Assembly: GCA_944373145.1 (NCBI GenBank)
Contig: CALWAL010000005.1
Location: forward strand, 1-64,000
Source of the DNA: an uncultured Bacilli bacterium
GTDB lineage: Bacteria > Bacillota_I > Bacilli_A > RF39 > UBA660
DNA: 64,000 nucleotides
Direction: 5' to 3'
The notes under the pieces are model-generated. The model was not told where the DNA came from and did not search any database. It saw only the letters and a program-made list of their open reading frames with translations. The number at the start of each line of letters is the position of its first letter. Positions within the stretch are counted from its first letter, which is position 1. This document shows, one piece after another, positions 50,256-60,210 of the stretch. A program made the position numbers and the translations under genes.

Positions 50256-51916
50256 ATGTCCATAATAACAGGCAGAATAATTGGTGTTCGACCTGTTTTT
50301 TCTATTATAAATTTTGATAATTGATTAGTTATTTCACTTTTTATTTCAAGATAATTTACATGCTTTCCTATTTTAGAATTTATCGCTTTAACACTTAAAT
50401 TTTCCAAATCTTTAATTAAATCCATATTTTCTTGAATTAAAACAAAGCCACGAGTTGTAATGTTTGGTGTTCCGAGCAATTTACCATTATTAGTGTCAAT
50501 ATTCATGATAACAACAACAATACCGTCGCTAGACATTATTTTACGATCTTTCATAACTGCTGAACCAATTTCACCAATACGATTTCCATCGATATAAACA
50601 TTACCAGCTGTAACTGCTTCATCTCTTTTAATTTTTCCTTTATAAAGAGATAATACATCACCGTTGTTAAGTATGAAAGTGTTTTCTTTTGGAATGTCGC
50701 ATTCAATAGCTAAATCAGCGTGTTGCTTTAACATTCGATATTCACCGTGGAATGGCATAAAATACTTAGGTTTAAATAATCGCAACATTAATTTTAATTC
50801 TTCTTGACTACCGTGACCTGAAGTATGGACATCACTTAAAGATGTATTAGTATAGACTTTAACACCTTGTAAATATAATTTATTAATAATAGAAGCAATG
50901 CTTAATGCATTCCCTGGAATTGCTGAGGAACTTAAAACTACTAAATCATCTTGTTGTAATTTGATTTGTTTATGACTGCCACTAGCAATTCTTGATAAAG
51001 CAGCTAACGGTTCGCCTTGTGATCCAGTACATAATAAACATACTTTACTTGGATCTAGGGCATTAGCTTCTTCCGGTGTCACAAATATTTCTTTGTGTTT
51101 GATGTAACCTTCATTTAATGATATTTCAATATTATTTTCCATGCTTCGTCCAAAAATAGCAATTTTTCGATTATTTCTTTTGCACGTATCAACAATATGT
51201 TTTAAGCGATATATATTTGAAGCAAATGTTGCTATAATAATTCTTCCATGATGTTCTAAAAAGATTTCAGATAATGCTTCATCCACTTTAGATTCACTGG
51301 CGCTAAAACCTTCATTTAACGCATTAGTACTATCACTAAGTAAAAGTGTAACGCCTTTAGCACCTATCATTGCCATTTTTTGTAAATTAGCCATTGGACC
51401 AATTGGCGTTAAGTCGAATTTAAAGTCGCCGGTTGAAACGATAGTACCATTTGGTGTATAAACGACGATGCCATGTGAATCCGGAATAGAATGTGTAGTT
51501 CTAAAAAATTCAACACTCATACTTTTAAATTTAATTTTTGATTGTTCCGTATATACATATAAATTATTATAGCGAATAGATCTATCTTCTAGTTTTTTTC
51601 GAATAAGTCCTACTGCTTGATTTGGGGCATATATGGCTGGAATATTTACCGTTTGTAATAAATAGGGAATACCACCAATATGATCTTCATGCCCATGTGT
51701 TATAAATAAAGCTTTAATCTTTTTTTCATTTTTCTTTAAAAAAGTGAAATCAGGAATAATATAATCAATACCTGGAAGTTCATTGGAAGGGAAAATAATA
51801 CCAGCATCTAAAATAATAATTTCGTTGTTGGTCATTATACAATACATATTTTTTCCAACTTCACCAAGACCTCCTAAAGCGAACACTTTGGTGTCGCTAC
51901 CGTCAAAAAATTTCAA
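50246..51916 (-). CDS. rnj: Ribonuclease J
   Basis: Metallo-beta-lactamase-fold RNase with endo- and 5'-3' exonuclease activity, central to mRNA decay in Bacillota. 'FALGGLGEVGKNMY' near the N-terminus, 'ITHGHEDHIGGI' (HxHxDH zinc site), 'STGDFKFD' and 'PFHGEYRML' are all present. I chose the TTG at 51916 because GGAGAG precedes it and the resulting 556 residues match RNase J1 (about 555). The longer form from 51952 would read through that RBS. Confidence 0.93.
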   Translation of the reverse strand: MKFFDGSDTKVFALGGLGEVGKNMYCIMTNNEIIILDAGIIFPSNELPGIDYIIPDFTFLKKNEKKIKALFITHGHEDHIGGIPYLLQTVNIPAIYAPNQAVGLIRKKLEDRSIRYNNLYVYTEQSKIKFKSMSVEFFRTTHSIPDSHGIVVYTPNGTIVSTGDFKFDLTPIGPMANLQKMAMIGAKGVTLLLSDSTNALNEGFSASESKVDEALSEIFLEHHGRIIIATFASNIYRLKHIVDTCKRNNRKIAIFGRSMENNIEISLNEGYIKHKEIFVTPEEANALDPSKVCLLCTGSQGEPLAALSRIASGSHKQIKLQQDDLVVLSSSAIPGNALSIASIINKLYLQGVKVYTNTSLSDVHTSGHGSQEELKLMLRLFKPKYFMPFHGEYRMLKQHADLAIECDIPKENTFILNNGDVLSLYKGKIKRDEAVTAGNVYIDGNRIGEIGSAVMKDRKIMSSDGIVVVIMNIDTNNGKLLGTPNITTRGFVLIQENMDLIKDLENLSVKAINSKIGKHVNYLEIKSEITNQLSKFIIEKTGRTPIILPVIMDIKK

Positions 51917-51959
51917 AAAATTCTCTCCTTTCTTTTCCCGATTCAAATTCAACTATATC

Positions 51960-51988
51960 ATTATACCTTTTTTTTTAGTATTTGTCTA
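51960..51988 (-). promoter_or_regulatory. Promoter of the RNase J gene
   Basis: On the minus strand: TAGACA (51988-51983), 17 bases, TATAAT (51965-51960). Confidence 0.6.
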
Positions 51989-52243
51989 GGTGTCTTGATT
52001 TTGATATTAATTGCAGTATTATAATTTAAAATATAAAGATCATAAAATTATAAAAAATTTAGATGGTAGGTATAAAAACTATCTTATTAGTTTTTTATTT
52101 AGCACAAAATACAAATATAAAATTGCTATATCATCAATTAAATAAAGATGGTTATATTTAAAAAATAAAAGTACTAATGGCAACAAAAACCCAAAGAGGC
52201 TTAAGAAATATCAAAGAAAAGAGAATATGTCTTTTCTTTTTTT
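51989..52243 (+). other. Gene-free region between rnj and ftsY, possible small RNA
   Basis: No credible ORF is seen. TATAAT at 52020-52025 may be a -10 box (TTGATT 19 bases upstream is poorly spaced). AGATGGT/ACTATCT is a weak hairpin followed by T residues, and AAAGAAAAGA/TCTTTTCTTT (52213-52239) with a T run is terminator-like. A short RNA of about 190 bases would fit, but this is speculative. Confidence 0.25.
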
Positions 52244-52288
52244 AGTTATTTATGATAAAATGGTAATGGAACATACAAGGAGGTTTAC

Positions 52289-53263
52289 ATGGGGTTATTT
52301 GATAAATTTAAAAGTATATTTACAAACAACCAAAAAGAACAAAAAGAGGTTGAAATATACGATAAAGGTTTAGAAAAGACAAGAAAAGAGTTTGTTTCTA
52401 AAATTAGTTTATTAAGTATGAAGTATACTAAAGTTAGCCCGGAATATTTTGAAGAGTTAGAAGAAATATTAATCATGGCTGATATTGGCGTTAATACTGT
52501 AATGGACTTTATTGATAGATTAAAAAGACGTGTTAAAAAAGAAAATATTGAGAATAGTGAAGATTTAAAGGAAATTATTGTTGATGAAATGTTTATCATT
52601 TATGTTGATAATAGTATTATGGTTAATAAAATTAACTTTGCATCCTCAGGCCCGACAGTGATTTTATTCGTTGGTGTTAATGGTGTTGGCAAGACTACAA
52701 CAATAGGTAAGATTGCTCACCGTCTTCAAAAAGAAGGAAAGAAGACTTTATTAGTTGCTGGTGATACTTTTAGAGCTGGAGCGATTGAACAAATTAAAGA
52801 GTGGGGAGAACGTACTAATTCGCCTGTTGTTTATAAGGAAGATGCTGATCCAGCAAGTGTTATATATGATGGTGTGATGCGAGCTGTTCAAGAAAACTAT
52901 GATGCGGTTTTAATTGATACAGCAGGTCGTTTACAAAATAAGACTAATTTGATGAATGAATTAGAAAAGATTAATAAAGTTATTGGTAAAATATTACCAG
53001 AAGCACCACATGAGACTTTGTTAGTTGTTGATGCAACCACAGGTCAAAATGGTATTAGTCAAGCTAAAGAATTTCAAAAAATTACTAATATAACGGGAAT
53101 CGTTTTAACTAAATTAGATGGAACAGCTAAGGGGGGAATAGTTTTAGCTATTAAAGAAGCCTTGAATATCCCTGTTAAGTTTGTTGGCATGGGAGAACGT
53201 GAAGAAGATTTAAGAACTTTTGATATAGAAAAGTATATCTACGGTTTATTTAAGGATATGTGA
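52289..53263 (+). CDS. ftsY: Signal recognition particle receptor FtsY
   Basis: SRP-type GTPase that docks ribosome-SRP complexes at the membrane. N-terminal acidic/helical N domain, then the G domain: '[17 protein letters not shown]' (G1), '[12 protein letters not shown]', '[11 protein letters not shown]' (G3), '[11 protein letters not shown]' (G4) and '[14 protein letters not shown]'. 324 residues, the short Gram-positive form without a long acidic A domain. Strong RBS AAGGAGG. Confidence 0.96.
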   Translation: MGLFDKFKSIFTNNQKEQKEVEIYDKGLEKTRKEFVSKISLLSMKYTKVSPEYFEELEEILIMADIGVNTVMDFIDRLKRRVKKENIENSEDLKEIIVDEMFIIYVDNSIMVNKINFASSGPTVILFVGVNGVGKTTTIGKIAHRLQKEGKKTLLVAGDTFRAGAIEQIKEWGERTNSPVVYKEDADPASVIYDGVMRAVQENYDAVLIDTAGRLQNKTNLMNELEKINKVIGKILPEAPHETLLVVDATTGQNGISQAKEFQKITNITGIVLTKLDGTAKGGIVLAIKEALNIPVKFVGMGEREEDLRTFDIEKYIYGLFKDM

Positions 53264-53267
53264 TAAG

Positions 53268-53540
53268 ATGAATAATGTAAAAATTATTGAAATAAAAAAA
53301 GACTTTAAAGTTTTAGGCCTTTACTTACAATTATTTTTAATTGTTTTATTAGTAATATTTGGTATTATTACAATTTTCTTTAATAGAGAATTTTTAACAG
53401 TTGTCTATTTTATTTTAACAGCCATTATGCTTTTAATGGCTTGGAACAATCGACAAATTTATAAACATAAACATATGAGCCTTATTTATTTATTATTTGC
53501 ACTCTTGACACTTATTTCGGGAATTATGGAGCTATTATAA
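53268..53540 (+). CDS. Small two-segment membrane protein
   Basis: 90 residues with hydrophobic segments at about 16-37, 42-60 and 68-88. It lies between ftsY and ylxM, with its stop sharing a base with the ylxM start (TAATG). Family not recognised. Confidence 0.55.
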   Translation: MNNVKIIEIKKDFKVLGLYLQLFLIVLLVIFGIITIFFNREFLTVVYFILTAIMLLMAWNNRQIYKHKHMSLIYLLFALLTLISGIMELL

Positions 53541-53824
53541 TGGATAAGACAGTATATTATTGTAAACTTTATGATTATTATGGTGAGTTATTGACGGATA
53601 AGCAAAGAGAAATATTTGAAGATTATTACTTTGAAAATCTGACTTTGCAAGAAATCGCTGATAACAATGAAATAAGCAAGAATGCAGTACATAAAACAGT
53701 AAGTGCAATTATTAAAAAATTAGAAAATTATGAACATATTTTACAAATAGATATGAAATTAAATAAATTAAAAGAAATTGTTAAAGATGAACAATTACTT
53801 GAACAAATTTTAGAAATATTTTAA
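53540..53824 (+). CDS. ylxM: YlxM/p13-like HTH protein (UPF0122)
   Basis: 94 residues. 'LTDKQREIFEDYYFENLTLQEIADNNEISKNAVHKTVSAIIKKLENYE' is the sigma-70 region 4-like HTH typical of YlxM, which assists SRP function and is usually found beside ftsY or ffh. It keeps that link to ftsY here. Confidence 0.88.
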   Translation: MDKTVYYCKLYDYYGELLTDKQREIFEDYYFENLTLQEIADNNEISKNAVHKTVSAIIKKLENYEHILQIDMKLNKLKEIVKDEQLLEQILEIF

Positions 53825-53837
53825 AGGGGAGATTAAA

Positions 53838-55595
53838 ATGTTTGGAAAAATAGTGTATATTAGTGATAATGTGGCTCATGTATCAATACCTAGTGATGCA
53901 CCTGTTATTATGAATATTATGAATATGCATGTGGTATTTGAAGATGAAGATAAGAAGATTTTAGGGGAAGTAGAAGATGTTTCTTCAGAAATAATTAAAA
54001 TTCGTTTCTTAGGGGAATTAAATGGAGATAAATTTATTGGTGGTGTACTTCGTAAACCTAATTTAACAGCTACTACTAGAATTATTAATGAAGATGAATT
54101 GAAAATTATCATGGGTGAAAAAGGACATGGAAAATTAATGCTTGGAATGAGTCCGTTATATGATGATATGCCTGTGATGGTTGATATCAATGAATTATCA
54201 AGTAATCATATGGCTATTTTTGGTAATACTGGTAGTGGTAAATCTTATGGGGTAGCTAGATATTTGCAAAGTATTTTTTATAATCCAGAATTTGTTCCAT
54301 ATAAATCAAATTTTATGATTTTCGATGCTTATGGGGAATATCATAATGCCTTTCAAAAGATAAACCAAATTAACCCTAATTATAATTTTAAGTTTTATAC
54401 AACTAATAAATTACAATTAAAAGAAGGCGGAGAGATGTTACGTATTCCACTATGGCTACTAACTCTTGATGATTTTGCACTATTATTAAATGCAGAGAAG
54501 CATTCTCAGTTACCGATTATTGAGAGAATGCTTAAGTTAGTCCGGGTTTTTGCAACTGATGGCGATATTTGTACACGTTATAAAAACCATTTAATTGCTA
54601 AAGCAATTATGGATATTATGTACACTAATCAAACAGCAGCTAGCAAGCGTAATGATATTTTTTCAATTTTAGCTAGTTGTTCAACGGAACAATTTAATTT
54701 GGAAGCACCTGTTCAAGGATTAGGGTATGTGCGAAAATTTAGAGAATGTTTCTTAATTGATACAGCAGGTCAGTTTACTGAAAGTATTTTGATTACACAG
54801 TATATAACTTCCTTTATTGATGAGGAATTAGAAAAATATGAGCCAACTGCTGATCATTATTTTACTTTAGAAGATATGGAAAAAGCTTTGCAATTTACTC
54901 TTATATCAGAAGGTTTATTACGCAATGAGCGATTATATGATGAGGCGATTACTTTAAAAGTTCGTTTACATGCTATTGCGGTAGGGGAAGCAAAGGAATT
55001 CTTTAGTTACCCACAATACATTAATATGGAAAATTTTGTGGCTTCATTAGTAACTATTAATGGTCGTAAAGCTCAGATTATTAATTTTAACTTGGAAGAT
55101 GCTGATGATCGGATTGCTAAAACTATTGTTAAAATTTTCTCAAAGATATTATTTGATTTTACTAAACGTTTAAATGAAAGGGCGTCAATCCCTTTTCACA
55201 TTGTTCTAGAAGAGTCCCACCGTTATGTTCAAAACGATAGTGATAATTTCTTACTTGGATATAATATCTTTGAACGTATTGCTAAAGAAGGACGAAAATT
55301 TGGCTTATTGTTATTATTAATTTCGCAAAGACCAGTTGAATTATCTGAAACAGTTATTTCACAATGTTCAAGTTTTTTAATTTTTAAAATGACACATCCA
55401 CGTGATTTAGACTATTTGAAAAAGATGTTGCCGAATATGAGTTCTGAAATTATGGAAAAACAAAAAAGTTTACAATCAGGTACTTGTGTAGCTTTTGGAC
55501 GGGCTTTTAAAATACCAATGATTGTAAGGATGCCTTTACCAAATCCAGAACCATACAGTACAAATGCCGATGTTGTAGTTCGATGGACACATTAA
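53838..55595 (+). CDS. HerA-like (DUF87) ATPase
   Basis: 585 residues. An N-terminal barrel-like region (1-110) is followed by 'MAIFGNTGSGKSYGVARYL' (Walker A, near residue 130) and 'HIVLEESHRYV' (Walker B, near 455), with 'LISQRPVEL' behind it. This is the HerA/FtsK-like hexameric ATPase layout, often partnered with a NurA nuclease in DNA processing; no NurA gene is visible in this window. It follows ylxM by 13 bases. Confidence 0.83.
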   Translation: MFGKIVYISDNVAHVSIPSDAPVIMNIMNMHVVFEDEDKKILGEVEDVSSEIIKIRFLGELNGDKFIGGVLRKPNLTATTRIINEDELKIIMGEKGHGKLMLGMSPLYDDMPVMVDINELSSNHMAIFGNTGSGKSYGVARYLQSIFYNPEFVPYKSNFMIFDAYGEYHNAFQKINQINPNYNFKFYTTNKLQLKEGGEMLRIPLWLLTLDDFALLLNAEKHSQLPIIERMLKLVRVFATDGDICTRYKNHLIAKAIMDIMYTNQTAASKRNDIFSILASCSTEQFNLEAPVQGLGYVRKFRECFLIDTAGQFTESILITQYITSFIDEELEKYEPTADHYFTLEDMEKALQFTLISEGLLRNERLYDEAITLKVRLHAIAVGEAKEFFSYPQYINMENFVASLVTINGRKAQIINFNLEDADDRIAKTIVKIFSKILFDFTKRLNERASIPFHIVLEESHRYVQNDSDNFLLGYNIFERIAKEGRKFGLLLLLISQRPVELSETVISQCSSFLIFKMTHPRDLDYLKKMLPNMSSEIMEKQKSLQSGTCVAFGRAFKIPMIVRMPLPNPEPYSTNADVVVRWTH

Positions 55596-55620
55596 AAAAG
55601 ATATTTTTATATCTTTTTTT
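55594..55620 (+). terminator. Intrinsic terminator after the HerA-like gene
   Basis: AAAAGATA/TATCTTTT hairpin with T residues. Confidence 0.65.
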
Positions 55621-55642
55621 ATATACTTAAATAGGTGATTAT

Positions 55643-56296
55643 ATGAATTTTATCGCACATCGCGCTTTAGATAATCATTCTTATGGTGAAAATACCAAAG
55701 AAGCTGTTTTTGAAGTTTTAGATAAAACATATATTAAAGGCGTAGAATTAGATATAAGGTTAACTAAAGACCATAAATTTGTTGTTCATCACAACTCCTC
55801 ATATCGTTATTTAGGAATTAGACAATTTATAAAAAACACTACTTATCAGAATGTTATAAATGATAATTTAGGAACAAAAGATAAACCACGATACATTAGT
55901 GGTTTAGAGGATATTTTAAAAGAAATTAAGACTGATAAATTAATTGTGTTAGATATTAAAGCTTCAGATGATGAAGAAGAATTTGCTATTAAAGAAATAA
56001 AAAAGATTCTAAATAAATATCGCTATTTAAATATATTTCTATGTAGTTTTAATTACAATATAGTTAATAAAATGGCTAAATATGGAAAGTATAATGTTGG
56101 TTTAATTGTAAGTGATATTTTAAATAAAAATAAAAATATTGATGTCTTCAATTTTTTAAGTTTATCTAAAAATGCTTTCCATGACATTAAAACAGATAAA
56201 ATTAAAATGGCTTGGACTATTAATACAAGAGAAGATTTAGCTAAAGTAAAAGGTGCTAATTATATTATTACTGATAAAGCTTATTTACTAGAATAG
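55643..56296 (+). CDS. Glycerophosphodiester phosphodiesterase family protein
   Basis: Family members hydrolyse glycerophosphodiesters to glycerol 3-phosphate. 217 residues with 'AHRALDNHSYGENTKEAV', 'GVELDIRLTKDHKFVVHHN', then 'LIVLDIKAS'. The usual HD after VV is HHN here, so one Asp is Asn. No signal peptide, hence cytoplasmic. Its end overlaps the convergent UPF0316 gene by 16 bases. Confidence 0.85.
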   Translation: MNFIAHRALDNHSYGENTKEAVFEVLDKTYIKGVELDIRLTKDHKFVVHHNSSYRYLGIRQFIKNTTYQNVINDNLGTKDKPRYISGLEDILKEIKTDKLIVLDIKASDDEEEFAIKEIKKILNKYRYLNIFLCSFNYNIVNKMAKYGKYNVGLIVSDILNKNKNIDVFNFLSLSKNAFHDIKTDKIKMAWTINTREDLAKVKGANYIITDKAYLLE

Positions 56297-56778
56297 GTGT
56301 TAGCATTTTCAATGATGACTGAGGCCTTTTTATCGATTCGTTTAATGGTGTTAATTAGTCTTTTCCTAGATTTTCTTGGTGTCATAATAAATAAAATATT
56401 TTTATCATCAAAAGTGTCTTTTCCTTCAATCAAAATTACTTCATAATTTAAGGCTTCTAATTTTTTTATCATTGATTCTTTTTCTTTAGAAGTTATACAC
56501 ATGATAAGATTATTGCCGAGTGCTAGGGATTCTTCAATTAAGCAACCAACGTAAGATCCAATAAAAGAACCGACAGCAAAAGCAATTATTTTAAATATAT
56601 CTTTGTCAATATTGATTAAAACAAGGGAAGCAGAGAAAATCCAAATAAGAGAAATTAATAGATTGAGAATAGCTCCTAATAGTTTCTTATTATTGGCAAG
56701 AATAATAAGTCTAAGGGTTGCTAAAGCATTTTCTAATATTTTTAAAAAAAGAATAATTAAGTAAATTATAAATATCAC
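56281..56778 (-). CDS. UPF0316/DUF2179-like membrane protein
   Basis: About 165 residues with three N-terminal hydrophobic segments and a cytoplasmic domain ending 'VIIENANTY'. 'FLKILENALATLRLIILANNKKLLGAILNLL' matches the UPF0316 (YebE/DUF5698 plus DUF2179) pattern. Function unknown. The GTG at 56778 fits the family N-terminus; a TTG at 56817 would add 13 residues, and neither has a well-spaced RBS. Confidence 0.7.
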   Translation of the reverse strand: MIFIIYLIILFLKILENALATLRLIILANNKKLLGAILNLLISLIWIFSASLVLINIDKDIFKIIAFAVGSFIGSYVGCLIEESLALGNNLIMCITSKEKESMIKKLEALNYEVILIEGKDTFDDKNILFIMTPRKSRKRLINTIKRIDKKASVIIENANTYSSK

Positions 56779-56821
56779 CCTTATATTAGTTTGATTTAAG
56801 ATATTAAAACTATGCAAGCTA

Positions 56822-56851
56822 ATGACAAAAAAGTATGTTTCATGTTATAAT
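56822..56851 (+). promoter_or_regulatory. Promoter of ffh
   Basis: ATGACA (56822-56827), 18 bases, TATAAT (56846-56851), 20 bases before the ffh start. Confidence 0.55.
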
Positions 56852-56870
56852 ACTAACTAGGTGATTAATA

Positions 56871-58169
56871 ATGTTTGAAAGTTTAGGCGACAGATTGCAA
56901 AATGCCGTTAATAAAATCAAAGGTTATGGAAAAATAACTGAAGAAAATATTAGTGAAGTAACACGTGAAATCCGTTTAGCGCTTTTAGAAGCTGATGTTA
57001 ATTATAAAGTTGTTAAAGAGTTTATTAATAATGTTAAAGAAAAAGCGTTGGGTGAAGAAGTAGCTAAATCATTAAAACCAGGTGAAATGTTTGTTAAAAT
57101 TTTAAAAGATGAATTAGTTGAACTTTTAGGTGGCGAAAAAGCTGATATTTGTACAGCAGGTAATCCTACTGTTTTAATGTTGGTTGGTTTACAGGGGAGT
57201 GGTAAAACAACAACTATTGGTAAATTAGCTAAATTGCTTCGTAAAAAATATAAAAAAAATCCATTGTTAGTAGCATGTGATGTTTACCGTCCTGCTGCAA
57301 TTGACCAATTAAAGCAATTGGGTAAAGAATTAAATATTCCAGTTTATGAGGAAGGTAAAGGTAATCCAGTTGAAATTGCGCAAAATGCAATTAAGTATGC
57401 TAAAGAAAACTTATATAATTATGTTTTAATCGATACAGCAGGCCGTCTACATATCGATGAAGAATTAATGGATGAATTAGATAATATTCAAAAAACTGTT
57501 CATCCGGACGAAGTGATGCTTGTTGTTGATAGTATGACCGGTCAAGATGCAATTAATGTTATTGAGGGATTTAATAACCGTTTAAGTCTTACGGGGGCTA
57601 TTTTAACTAAATTAGATGGTGATACTCGTGGTGGAGCTGCTTTATCTATTCGTCATTTAACGAATGTTCCAATTAAATTTATTGGTATTAGTGAAAAGAT
57701 GGATGGTTTAGATGAATTTCATCCGGATCGAATGGCAACTCGTATTCTTGGAATGGGCGATTTGATGACGATGATTGAAAAAGCAGAAGAGGTTATCGAT
57801 CAAGATGAAGCAATGCGTTCAGCTAAAAGAATGCAAGAAGGAAAATTTGACTTAGAAGATTTTTTAAGTACTTTGAAGCAAATAAAGAAATTAGGACCAC
57901 TAGAAAATTTAATTAAAATGATTCCGGGTATTCCTAAAGAAGCACGTAATGTTAAAGTAGATCCTAAAGATATGGCTCATATTGAAGCAATCATCTTATC
58001 AATGACCCCATATGAAAGAAGACATCCAGAATGCTTAAAGGCAACACGTAAACAGAGAATTGCGGCTGGTTCGGCTCGCAGTGTTGAAGAAGTCAACCGT
58101 TTGTTGAAACAATTTGAACAAATGAAACAAATGATGAAACAGTTGAAAAAAGGGAAGATGCCGTTTTAA
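56871..58169 (+). CDS. ffh: Signal recognition particle protein Ffh
   Basis: GTPase and RNA-binding subunit of SRP. '[17 protein letters not shown]' (G1), 'DVYRPAAIDQLKQLG', '[18 protein letters not shown]' (G3), 'LTKLDGDTRGGAALS' (G4), then the Met-rich M domain from about residue 300 ending 'QMKQMMKQLKKGKMPF'. 432 residues, slightly short. The ylxM partner is near ftsY instead. Confidence 0.97.
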   Translation: MFESLGDRLQNAVNKIKGYGKITEENISEVTREIRLALLEADVNYKVVKEFINNVKEKALGEEVAKSLKPGEMFVKILKDELVELLGGEKADICTAGNPTVLMLVGLQGSGKTTTIGKLAKLLRKKYKKNPLLVACDVYRPAAIDQLKQLGKELNIPVYEEGKGNPVEIAQNAIKYAKENLYNYVLIDTAGRLHIDEELMDELDNIQKTVHPDEVMLVVDSMTGQDAINVIEGFNNRLSLTGAILTKLDGDTRGGAALSIRHLTNVPIKFIGISEKMDGLDEFHPDRMATRILGMGDLMTMIEKAEEVIDQDEAMRSAKRMQEGKFDLEDFLSTLKQIKKLGPLENLIKMIPGIPKEARNVKVDPKDMAHIEAIILSMTPYERRHPECLKATRKQRIAAGSARSVEEVNRLLKQFEQMKQMMKQLKKGKMPF

Positions 58170-58171
58170 TA

Positions 58172-58198
58172 AAAAATGATTTTAGTTAATCATTTTTT
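58172..58198 (+). terminator. Intrinsic terminator after ffh
   Basis: AAAAATGATT/AATCATTTTT followed by T residues. Confidence 0.75.
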
Positions 58199-58269
58199 TG
58201 TACAATAATGACTTGTAAGCTTTATTTTATAAGGCATAATCAATGAATAAAATATTATAAAAAATGATA

Positions 58270-58298
58270 TTGCCTTTAAATTTTTGATATGTTATAAT
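58270..58298 (+). promoter_or_regulatory. Promoter of the O-acetylation module
   Basis: TTGCCT (58270-58275), 17 bases, TATAAT (58293-58298). It shows that the longer ORF start at 58284 is upstream of the transcript. Confidence 0.65.
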
Positions 58299-58319
58299 GG
58301 TACACGGAAGGATGGTAAG

Positions 58320-58790
58320 ATGAAATTATTTAAGAGATTAGGCTTATGCACAATGATTGTTGCAGCTTTGTTTATTACAGTTGGGTGTGGTAAAGAAAAA
58401 GAAAAAAATGTTGAAGGAACTTTAGAAGAAATTATGACTAAAGTATATGCTGATCTTCCAGAAGAACAAAGACCAATGATGTTAACAAATGTAGAAGTAA
58501 CAGATGAGAATGTTGAATATTATTTAGGAACTTCTGATATTGATTATAAAGAAGCTTTGGCATCTGAATCAGCTGTTGGTTCAATTCCACATTCAGTAGT
58601 TTTAGTAAGAGTAAATGAAGGCGCTGATGTTGAAGCAATCAAAAATAAAATAAAAGATAGTGTTGATCCAAGAAAATGGATTTGTGTTGAAGCTGAAAAC
58701 GTAATTGTAAAAAGTAAAGGTGACCTAATTATTCTAATTATGACAACTGATGGTGCTGATGTATTAGAAGCAGGTTTCGACCGTTTATAG
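58320..58790 (+). CDS. DUF4358-like lipoprotein
   Basis: 156 residues. Signal peptide with lipobox 'FITVGC' (Cys near 23), then a compact domain with 'SVVLVRVNEGADVEAIKNKIKDSVDPRKWICVEAENVIV', which resembles DUF4358. Such lipoproteins often accompany MBOAT/DHHW O-acetylation genes, as here. The ATG at 58320 follows GGAAGGATGG. A terminator sits just behind it, so MBOAT may depend on read-through. Confidence 0.75.
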   Translation: MKLFKRLGLCTMIVAALFITVGCGKEKEKNVEGTLEEIMTKVYADLPEEQRPMMLTNVEVTDENVEYYLGTSDIDYKEALASESAVGSIPHSVVLVRVNEGADVEAIKNKIKDSVDPRKWICVEAENVIVKSKGDLIILIMTTDGADVLEAGFDRL

Positions 58791-58815
58791 AATCTTCAGT
58801 GAAGATTCTTTTTTT
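58789..58815 (+). terminator. Terminator or attenuator between lipoprotein and MBOAT genes
   Basis: AGAATCTTC-AGT-GAAGATTCT plus seven T residues. The MBOAT RBS starts right after it, so the lipoprotein is probably made in excess. Confidence 0.8.
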
Positions 58816-58826
58816 GAGGTGAATTT

Positions 58827-60203
58827 ATGTTATTTTCAAGTATAACTTTTATATATTATTTTTTACCAATCTTATTAATTGTTTATTTTATTGTTCCTAG
58901 TAGATATAGAAATTTAGTTTTATTAATCTTTAGTTTACTTTTTTATTTTTTAGGAGAACCAAAATATATCATTGTTTTAATTTTATCTTGTGTTATTAAT
59001 TATGTTTTTAGTAAATTAATGATAAAGAAGAAAACAAAAATATTGTTAATTTTGGCTATCATATATAATGTTGGACAATTACTAATATTTAAATATACAG
59101 ATTTCTTTATTGAAAATGTTAATAGCCTATTCGGTTTTGATATAGAATTTATGCGTATTGTAATGCCAATAGGGATTAGCTTCTTTACTTTTCAAGCTCT
59201 GGGGTATGTTATTGATGTTTATAATGAAAAACACCCACCAGCTAATAGTTTAATGGAATTTATGACTTATATAAGTTTATTTCCACAGTTAATAGCAGGG
59301 CCAATTGTTCGTTATGCTGATGTACGTGATGCCTTAAAAAATCGAACTACTAATTTTAGTAAAATGAGTGAAGGCATTAAAAGATTTATTATTGGTCTAT
59401 CTAAAAAGGTTTTATTAGCTAATATTTTAGGAGAGTTTGCAGAATTATGTGTTGAAGAAACTTTATTATCTTCATGGTTGCGTCCAATTGCTTTTACATT
59501 ACAGATTTATTTTGATTTTAGTGGTTATAGTGATATGGCAATTGGTTTAGGCTTAATGTTTGGATTTAGATTTTTAGAAAACTTTAATTATCCGTTAATT
59601 GCTAGTTCTATTACTGATTTTTGGCGTAGATGGCATATATCTTTATCAAGTTGGTTTAGAGATTATGTTTATATTCCTTTAGGCGGTAATCGTGTTAGTA
59701 AATTAAAATTTATTCGTAATATCTTTGTGGTATGGTTCTTAACAGGTTTTTGGCACGGGGCTAGTTGGAATTTTATTATATGGGGACTATATTTTGGCAT
59801 TTTATTATTAATTGAAAAGTTTTTCTTAAAAAAATTTATTGATCGAACTCATATCTTAAAATACATTTATACATCAGTAATTGTGATTATTAGTTTTATG
59901 ATTTTTAATTCATTAACATTAAATGATATTTTCCATAATTTAAGAAACATGTTTATGCTTAATGATATTCCATTAGTTGGTGTAGAAACATTATATTATT
60001 TTAGAAGTTATTTTGTTTTATTTATCTTGGCCATTATTGGAGCAACACCACTGATGAAAGTACTAATTAACAAATTAAAAACTACTAAAGTAAAATCAGT
60101 AATAAATTGTTTAGAGCCGATAACATATATAGTATTACTTACTTTATGTACAGCTTTTTTAATTGATGCTTCATTTAACCCATTTTTATATTTTAGATTT
60201 TAG
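58827..60203 (+). CDS. MBOAT O-acyltransferase (AlgI/DltB-like)
   Basis: Integral membrane enzyme that passes acetyl groups across the membrane to an extracellular polymer. 458 residues with about ten hydrophobic segments; 'LFPQLIAGPIVRYADV', 'FDFSGYSDMAIGLGLMFGF' and 'WHISLSSWFRDYVYIPLGGNR' are AlgI-like, and 'FLTGFWHGASWNFIIWGLYFG' contains the catalytic His. The partner DHHW gene starts seven bases downstream. Confidence 0.9.
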   Translation: MLFSSITFIYYFLPILLIVYFIVPSRYRNLVLLIFSLLFYFLGEPKYIIVLILSCVINYVFSKLMIKKKTKILLILAIIYNVGQLLIFKYTDFFIENVNSLFGFDIEFMRIVMPIGISFFTFQALGYVIDVYNEKHPPANSLMEFMTYISLFPQLIAGPIVRYADVRDALKNRTTNFSKMSEGIKRFIIGLSKKVLLANILGEFAELCVEETLLSSWLRPIAFTLQIYFDFSGYSDMAIGLGLMFGFRFLENFNYPLIASSITDFWRRWHISLSSWFRDYVYIPLGGNRVSKLKFIRNIFVVWFLTGFWHGASWNFIIWGLYFGILLLIEKFFLKKFIDRTHILKYIYTSVIVIISFMIFNSLTLNDIFHNLRNMFMLNDIPLVGVETLYYFRSYFVLFILAIIGATPLMKVLINKLKTTKVKSVINCLEPITYIVLLTLCTAFLIDASFNPFLYFRF

Positions 60204-60210
60204 GTGATTT

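Noticed and set aside
58284-58319. N-terminal extension of the DUF4358-like lipoprotein
   Set aside because: The -10 box (58293-58298) lies inside it, and it would put extra residues before a normal lipoprotein signal.
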